NCBI GenBank assembly: GCA_026770615.1
Contig: MU631847.1
Coordinates: 64,370-77,419 of the forward strand
Direction: 5' to 3'
Length of the DNA: 13,050 bases
Source of the DNA: Pavlovales sp. CCMP2436
Lineage: Eukaryota; Haptophyta; Pavlovophyceae; Pavlovales
Part shown: one piece after another, positions 7,705-13,050 of the stretch
Numbering within the stretch: the first letter of the stretch is position 1
Layout of the letters: every line of letters begins with the position of its first letter
The notes under the pieces: generated by a model
The model's database searches: none
Told to the model about the DNA's origin: nothing
What the model saw: the letters and a program-made list of their open reading frames with translations, nothing else
Translations under genes and position numbers: made by a program

Positions 7705-9026
7705 TTAGGGGATGGGCTCTTGCTGTATAGCTGGTATGGCCGTTGGGGATATGGGCTCATACTGAGCGATGCTGTCCGTTGGGGGTGTGGGCTCATACCG
7801 CAGAGATGGTATAGCCGCTGGTGCCTTGTTTTGGGCGTTGCTGTCCGTTAGGGGTATGGGCGCATACTGCATAGGAGGTATGGCCGCTGGTGCCTCGTTT
7901 TGGGCGATGCTGTCTGTTGGGGGTATGGGCTCATACTGCATAGGAGGTAAGGCGGATGGTTCCTTGTTTTGAGCGATGCTATCCGTTGGGGGAATGGGCT
8001 CATACTGCATAGGTGGTATGGCCGCTGGTGCTGTGTTTTGATTCAGTTTCCTTGCTGCCCGCTCGGCTGTCTGGGCGGCCCACATGGCTACCTTAAACTT
8101 ATACGCGTCGTATATAGATATATTGTCTTTGGTTGACGCCGCTGATGCTTCGATTGCCGCTTAGCGTGATTTGTGCATGCTGAGGCTATGGCATAGAGAG
8201 TGTAGTGTAAGTCGCCGGGCTTGGGTGCGTCACCGGTATCGGCGTCCTTCTTTCTGAGCTCTTCTTTGACACTTAATCCTACCCTTCCGGTGAAATAGTC
8301 CGGCCGAGATATCGTGTGTGTCGCTATTGATTTTGATTTTGCGGGTCCCAGGCGCGGGGCCAATTCCTTGCAGAGAGAGCGGTGGAGGTCGTGGCGGTAC
8401 TTCGTCGTTGACGAGCAATCGTGGTATAGGTGACGCTTTGTGTCTTGTAAATTGGGTGCTTTGCATAGGGGGCAGGTGAGGCCCATCGTTTCGGACCCTC
8501 CGTCAATGGTAATTGTAGTGATGGCCATCGCCGGGAATTCTGCTGCCCACTCGGCATTGTGGCGGTATGATCCGAGTAACAATCTGGCCATGTGTTTGGT
8601 TTCCTTTGCCGTGGGTCGCTGTTGGCCTCTAACTCGTGGGAGGCGCAAAGCCGTCGTGCTCTCTTTTGTCCACATGGCTTCTACATCGGCCATTCTACCT
8701 ATGCCTGGGGCATGTTTGACGGGGCCTCTCTTCCCTAGGCGTTCCCTCGCAACTCTGTCTATAAGCGCATGGCGTGTTACTCGTTGGTTGGATGTGATGA
8801 TGTCTCCTGTCGCAGTGGCCGCTATTGCCCAGCAATGGGCCGTGAGAGTGTTTTTTGTGAGCTGTACTGTGGCGGCTTCTCTGTGTACTGCTACTGCCTT
8901 TGAGCCCCAGTCGCTCAATGCGTTCTGCACGAGCTTTATGACGGCCGGGGGTTGGAGGTGGGAAGGCAAATCAACCTGGCTGCGCCAGTTGTTGTCTTGT
9001 GTGGAGATGAAGAGCCGGGTCACTTT
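7705..9026 (-). pseudogene. Non-LTR retrotransposon ORF remnant (C-terminal zinc finger and Pro-rich tail)
   Basis: An open frame starts directly after an in-frame TAG at 9027-9029 and runs to a TAG at 8088-8090. Counting from the GTG at 9023, a CPLC...H....C finger (C184, C187, H198, C203; C-x2-C-x10-H-x4-C) sits in a context (DTKRHLYHDC) typical of the region downstream of reverse transcriptase and RNase H in LINE-type elements. No RT motif is present, so the element is 5'-truncated. Near 8160 the sensible reading moves to another frame (AKR joined to AIEASAASTKDN), which continues to a TAA at 7705-7707 through four 23-residue Pro-rich repeats. This needs a missing base, a second ORF (an ATG at 8085 follows the TAG by two bases), or programmed frameshifting. 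It is most likely a dead copy. Element family is not determined. Confidence 0.6.
7708..8037 (-). repeat. 69-bp tandem repeats encoding PPMQYEPIPPTDSIAQ
   Basis: Four 69-bp units (8037-7969, 7968-7900, 7899-7831, 7830-7762) and a partial fifth encode 23-residue repeats with the core PPMQYEPIPPTDSIAQ, in frame throughout. Many changes are conservative or synonymous. They form the Pro/Gln-rich C-terminus of the retroelement-derived reading frame. Confidence 0.85.
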
Positions 9027-9255
9027 CTATAATAGTATAGCGCCTCTACTTTAGTATGGCCCTCCTTCAACACACCCACAAACGCCGACAGCAACTTCGA
9101 ACTTCCGATACACAAATACTAAATAGCGCTATAGTCGGGCCGGGCGTTTGCCGTTAACTGAGTTATAAAAAAAGCCCGGTGCACTATTCTTCCGGTACCG
9201 TGTGCGTAGCAATCACTGAAGCGGCCCTTCAGTACGGCCATTGAATAGTATAGCC
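9027..9255. other. Spacer between retroelement remnant and METAP2 3' end
   Basis: This probably includes the METAP2 3' UTR. An 11-base sequence AATAGTATAGC occurs at 9031-9041 and again at 9244-9254, bounding about 202 bp. Inside are TTCAACACACCCACAAACGC (shared with 958-979), the palindrome ATAGCGCTAT, and the stem ACTGAAG-CGGCC-CTTCAGT at about 9217-9235. No coding region or clear AATAAA on the - strand is seen. Confidence 0.4.
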
Positions 9256-11725
<2,470 letters not shown>

Positions 11726-11985
11726 CCGATTGTAAACCTGGGCGCGAGACGAGCCGGTCGGGCTTCGCGCGACGTGAAGTCCGCTAGAAGTTTTTAAAAA
11801 GTTCTATAAGTTCTAGCTGGCGCAGCAGCGGGGGGATCGGCCGCGGCGAGGAGAGGATGTGCTCCGAGCGAGGAGCCCCCCGCGCCGAGCGAGGGCCCCC
11901 TCGAGGTCGACTTTCGCACCAGTCCTCCCTCGGTGCGCCTGAACGTCGAGTTAAATAAACTGAGTGCCGCCACGCGGCAACAACG
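11726..11985. promoter_or_regulatory. Divergent promoter region between METAP2 and NOL9-like gene
   Basis: The 260 bp between two oppositely directed start codons must hold both 5' UTRs and promoters. It contains the near-palindrome AGAAGTTTTTAAAAAGTTCT (11786-11805) followed by CTATAAG, a direct repeat CCGAGCGAGG(A/G)GCCCCC at about 11866 and 11893, TTAAATAAA at 11951-11959, and a small hairpin TGCCGC-CAC-GCGGCA (11965-11979) six bases before the NOL9-like ATG. Which of these act is not known. Confidence 0.55.
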
Positions 11986-12888
11986 ATGGCGCGCAGACGA
12001 AAGCGGAGCGCGTCGGGAAAGCACGCCATTGGCGAGGCCGCGCCAGCGGCGGACACTCTGCTGCTCACGGTGCCCGCGGGCGCGAGCGTCGCCTTCGTCG
12101 GCAGCTGCTACGCGCGCGTGCTCTCCGGCTCCGCCATCGTGCTCGGCGCAGTGCTCGCTCCCTCGGGCGACGAGCGCGCGCTGCACTCACCGGCAGGCGG
12201 CGCGGTGCTCGCGCTCGAGGCGGCTGACGACTGCGCGCTCGAGGTGCTGCTACGCGCAGTGGCACCGATGGGCCGAGCGGGCGTGCTCGGCGCTGGCAGC
12301 CACGGGTCGCCCCCCCGGCTGACCGCGCGGGGGGATGCGGACGGCGACGACGAGGCGCTCGCCGCCGCGCTCAAGGCGCACCTCAACTTGACGCTGGTGG
12401 CGCATGCGGGCGCACCGGCGCGGACCGGCGCGCTGCTGCCGTCCGAGTGGGTGGGCGCGACCAACCTGGCGCTCGCCTGCTTGCGCGAGAGCCCTGTCGT
12501 GCTGCTCTGCGGCCCGCGGAACAGCGGCAAGTCCACCTTCCTGCGCTACCTGTGCAACCGCGCGCTGGAGGACTGGGACTCGGTGTGCTTGCTCGAGTGC
12601 GACGTGGGTCAGCCCGAGCTCAATCCGCCCGGGCTCGTCGCGCTGCACACGCTGCACGAGCCCCTCCTCGGCCCGCCGCACGCGCACGGCCTCCGCGGAC
12701 GCGCCACGCTCGGCGCGGTCTTCCTCGGCGACGTGACGCCGAGCTCCGACCCCAAGCTCTACGTGGCCGCCGTCCGCAAGCTCGCCGACGCGCACCGCGC
12801 GGGCGCGCACGCCGGCGCGCCGCTCTTCGTCAACACATGCGGCTGGGTCCGCGGCCTCGGCCTGGCCCTACTCGCCGAGACGGTGCAG
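11986..12888 (+). CDS. NOL9: Polynucleotide 5'-hydroxyl kinase NOL9/Grc3, first exon (partial)
   Basis: First exon (301 codons) of a Grc3/NOL9/Clp1-family kinase, which phosphorylates RNA 5'-hydroxyl ends. In yeast and humans it works with the Las1 nuclease in ITS2 removal during large-subunit rRNA maturation, in the nucleolus. Seen here: a basic start (MARRRKRSASGK), Walker A GPRNSGKS at 176-183 followed by TFLRYLCN, the family block LLECDVGQPELNPPG at 202-216, FLGDVTPSSDP at 247-256 and NTCGWVRGLG at 283-292. The exon ends at ETVQ with donor GTGCAG|GTATAT, phase 0; the frame then meets a stop in the intron. The C-terminal part lies beyond the window. The ATG at 11986 is in a good context (CAACGATGG). 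The N-terminal part before Walker A is shorter than in the human protein. Confidence 0.9.
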
Positions 12889-13050
12889 GTATATATATAT
12901 ATTGACTGATAGGGATTCAAGCTGGCGTCTGACTGTTCTGAATGTTTTGCTGGTCTGAGCGCTGCGTCGCCCATTGCCTGCTGCGTGCCTTAGTCGGCTG
13001 CGCTGGCTTGGGCGCCACCGCGCGTGCCGATGGATCTCCGGTAGTGTGCC
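12889..13050 (+). other. Start of NOL9-like intron 1, runs off the window
   Basis: It begins GTATATATATATATATTGAC, a TA microsatellite, and then continues as mixed sequence. The expected next part of the family (after the NTxGWVxGLG block) is not found in any frame up to 13050, so the second exon probably lies outside the window. Confidence 0.6.

Overview
This window looks like nuclear DNA of a GC-rich protist, possibly a microalga. Three protein genes have GC-rich exons rich in Ala, Gly, Arg and Glu codons. Their exons are split by canonical GT-AG introns that are mostly AT-rich microsatellite, G-tract or purine minisatellite. The lineage cannot be fixed from this sequence alone.

Layout. 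(1) Positions 283-5188, + strand: a predicted five-exon gene for a repeat protein I do not recognise. It has a Gly/Ser/Tyr-rich start, four 11-residue PFGG repeats, nine copies of a 20-residue core (SFMRRSKxVLGxGATAA type) separated by Ala/Glu-rich linkers, and a tail with a 50-residue duplication. All four splice junctions are in phase. The reading frame breaks once, between core copies 8 and 9. (2) Positions 5189-7704: no gene I can defend; short repeats and several strong hairpins. (3) Positions 7705-9026, - strand: a 5'-truncated, frameshifted remnant of a non-LTR retrotransposon ORF with a CCHC zinc finger and a Pro-rich tail of 69-bp repeats. (4) Positions 9256-11725, - strand: a complete five-exon methionine aminopeptidase 2 gene with all catalytic residues. 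(5) Positions 11726-11985: a short divergent promoter region. (6) From 11986, + strand: the first exon of a Grc3/NOL9 polynucleotide 5'-kinase, running off the window after a splice donor at 12888/12889.

The most unusual theme is in the introns. In the repeat-protein gene, the 3' splice junction plus about 22-25 bases of the following exon is present three times in tandem at two different introns, and one of these junctions also has an inverted copy in a third intron. In METAP2, intron 3 is bounded by a 20-base near-perfect direct repeat, intron 1 holds two copies of an inverted repeat that contains the splice donor, and intron 2 holds a 160-bp fold-back element that abuts the splice acceptor. 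Together these suggest a genome where short duplications and hairpin elements repeatedly copy or create splice sites (introner-like activity). That is an inference; transcripts and relatives would decide it.

METAP2 (removal of the initiator Met from nascent proteins at the ribosome) and NOL9 (rRNA processing) are both housekeeping genes of protein synthesis, which fits a shared divergent promoter.
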